Source: Thermomicrobiaceae bacterium (lineage in GTDB: Bacteria > Chloroflexota > Chloroflexia > Thermomicrobiales > Thermomicrobiaceae). From it: 8,933 nucleotides of DNA. The notes below the pieces were generated by a model. That model saw nothing but the letters and a program-made list of their open reading frames with translations. It did not search any database and was not told the DNA's origin. Where the stretch lies: the NCBI GenBank assembly GCA_025966355.1, contig JAICWZ010000051.1, forward strand, positions 1-8,933, written 5' to 3'. Positions 8,136-8,933 of the stretch are shown in pieces (the stretch's first letter is position 1; each line of letters begins with the position of its first letter). The translations under genes were made by a program, and so were the position numbers.

Positions 8136-8933
8136 ATGGCAACACCGCGTGAGATTCGCCATCGGATTCGCAGTGTGAAGAATATCGCGCAGATCACGCG
8201 TGCGATGGAGATGGTCGCGGCGTCGAAGATGCGCCGGGCGCAACAACAGGTGATCGCCACCCGCCCGTACGCGGAGCGCATCCGGGCCATGATTGGCGAC
8301 CTGTCTGCGCTCGGCAAAGAAGAGCAGTCGCAATTCCCGTTGCTGGTACACCGCCCGGTCAAACGATCGATGGTCATTTTGATCACAGCCGATAAGGGGC
8401 TGTCCGGCTCGTTCAATACGAACGTCATCCGCCAGAGCATGCGCTTCATGACGAACGAGCGGCCGGAAGGCATTGATAACGTCGATATGATCGCAATCGG
8501 CCGGCGTGGTCGCGACTTCTACACCCGCTACGGCAAGAAGCTGGTCGCCGATTTCCCGCAAAAGGGTGACGCACCATCGCTCGAGTCGATTCGCCCAATG
8601 GTGCAGATCGCCGTGTCGGAATTCATCAACGGGAACGTCGACGCGGTCTTCGTGGCGTATACACGCTTCATCAATACCTTGCGGCAGACGCCGGAGATTC
8701 AGCAGATTTTGCCGATCGAGGCACCGGAAGGCTCCAGCGACATCACGGATTACATTTTTGAGCCGAGTCCTGCAGCCGTGCTGGAAGCGCTGCTCCCGCG
8801 CTTTGTCGAGGTGCAGATCTACCAAGCGCTGCTTGAGTCGATCGCCAGCCAGTTCAGTGCCCAGATGGTGGCGATGCGCAACGCGACCGATAACGCACAC
8901 GATTTGGCGAGGGATCTGACGCTCTCGTACAAC
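8136..8933 (+). CDS. atpG: ATP synthase F1 subunit gamma, partial (3' end off window)
   Basis: Gamma is the central rotor shaft that drives conformational change in F1. The reading frame is open for 266 residues to the window edge with no stop. Bacterial gamma is usually about 285-295 residues, so perhaps 20-30 are missing. The N-terminal coiled-coil segment is clear: REIRHRIRSVKNIAQITRAM (5-24) then EMVAASKMRRAQ. The Rossmann-like middle has LITADKGLSGSFN, and the C-terminal helix begins with QFSAQMVAMRNATDNAHDL and runs to LTLSYN at the edge. The ATG at 8136 has AGGGAG at 8124-8129 six bases upstream. The beta and epsilon genes are expected next. Confidence 0.96.
   Translation, partial: MATPREIRHRIRSVKNIAQITRAMEMVAASKMRRAQQQVIATRPYAERIRAMIGDLSALGKEEQSQFPLLVHRPVKRSMVILITADKGLSGSFNTNVIRQSMRFMTNERPEGIDNVDMIAIGRRGRDFYTRYGKKLVADFPQKGDAPSLESIRPMVQIAVSEFINGNVDAVFVAYTRFINTLRQTPEIQQILPIEAPEGSSDITDYIFEPSPAAVLEALLPRFVEVQIYQALLESIASQFSAQMVAMRNATDNAHDLARDLTLSYN

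Overview
This window is ordinary bacterial housekeeping DNA. Every gene is on the + strand, packed tightly, GC-rich and without any mobile element, CRISPR array, RNA gene or foreign island that I can see. The protein styles (a RecX with a beta-rich N-terminal extension, a COG2220-type metallo-beta-lactamase-fold protein with the GPGEYE and GKNTIYLIE blocks, and an atpZ-B-E-F-H-A-G operon with a single b subunit and a proton-type c subunit) suggest a Chloroflexota lineage, probably near the Thermomicrobia/Sphaerobacter group. This placement is from memory of family flavour, not from a search.

Layout. Bases 1-139 hold no recognisable gene but carry the recX promoter. Next come recX (140-790) and a hotdog-fold thioesterase (787-1272), which overlap by 4 bases and are probably translationally coupled. 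A second promoter overlaps the thioesterase stop codon. It drives a metallo-beta-lactamase-fold protein (1359-1997) and probably pyrG, CTP synthase (2073-3728). A third promoter, in the 56-base gap after pyrG, starts the F-type ATP synthase operon: atpZ (3785), atpB/a (4099), atpE/c (5053), atpF/b (5429), atpH/delta (5959), atpA/alpha (6583) and atpG/gamma (8136, cut by the window end). The beta and epsilon genes are expected just beyond the edge.

How the genes work together. AtpB, AtpE and AtpF form the membrane Fo part. AtpH joins the b stalk to the alpha/beta head, and AtpG is the central rotor. AtpZ is a small two-helix accessory protein. PyrG makes CTP from UTP, ATP and glutamine, so its link to the ATP synthase is at most metabolic. 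RecX modulates RecA and is not beside a visible recA.

I do not see a new multi-gene system. The points that merit a second look are smaller. Stem-loops lie at or just after the stop codon in each of the three long gaps of the atp operon, with the two strongest bracketing atpE. The metallo-beta-lactamase protein has lost two predicted ligands of one metal site but kept those of the other. The recX start sits where a leaderless transcript would begin. Three promoters share an extended -10 of the form TGnKATACT. atpZ uses codons that are absent from the two genes before it.
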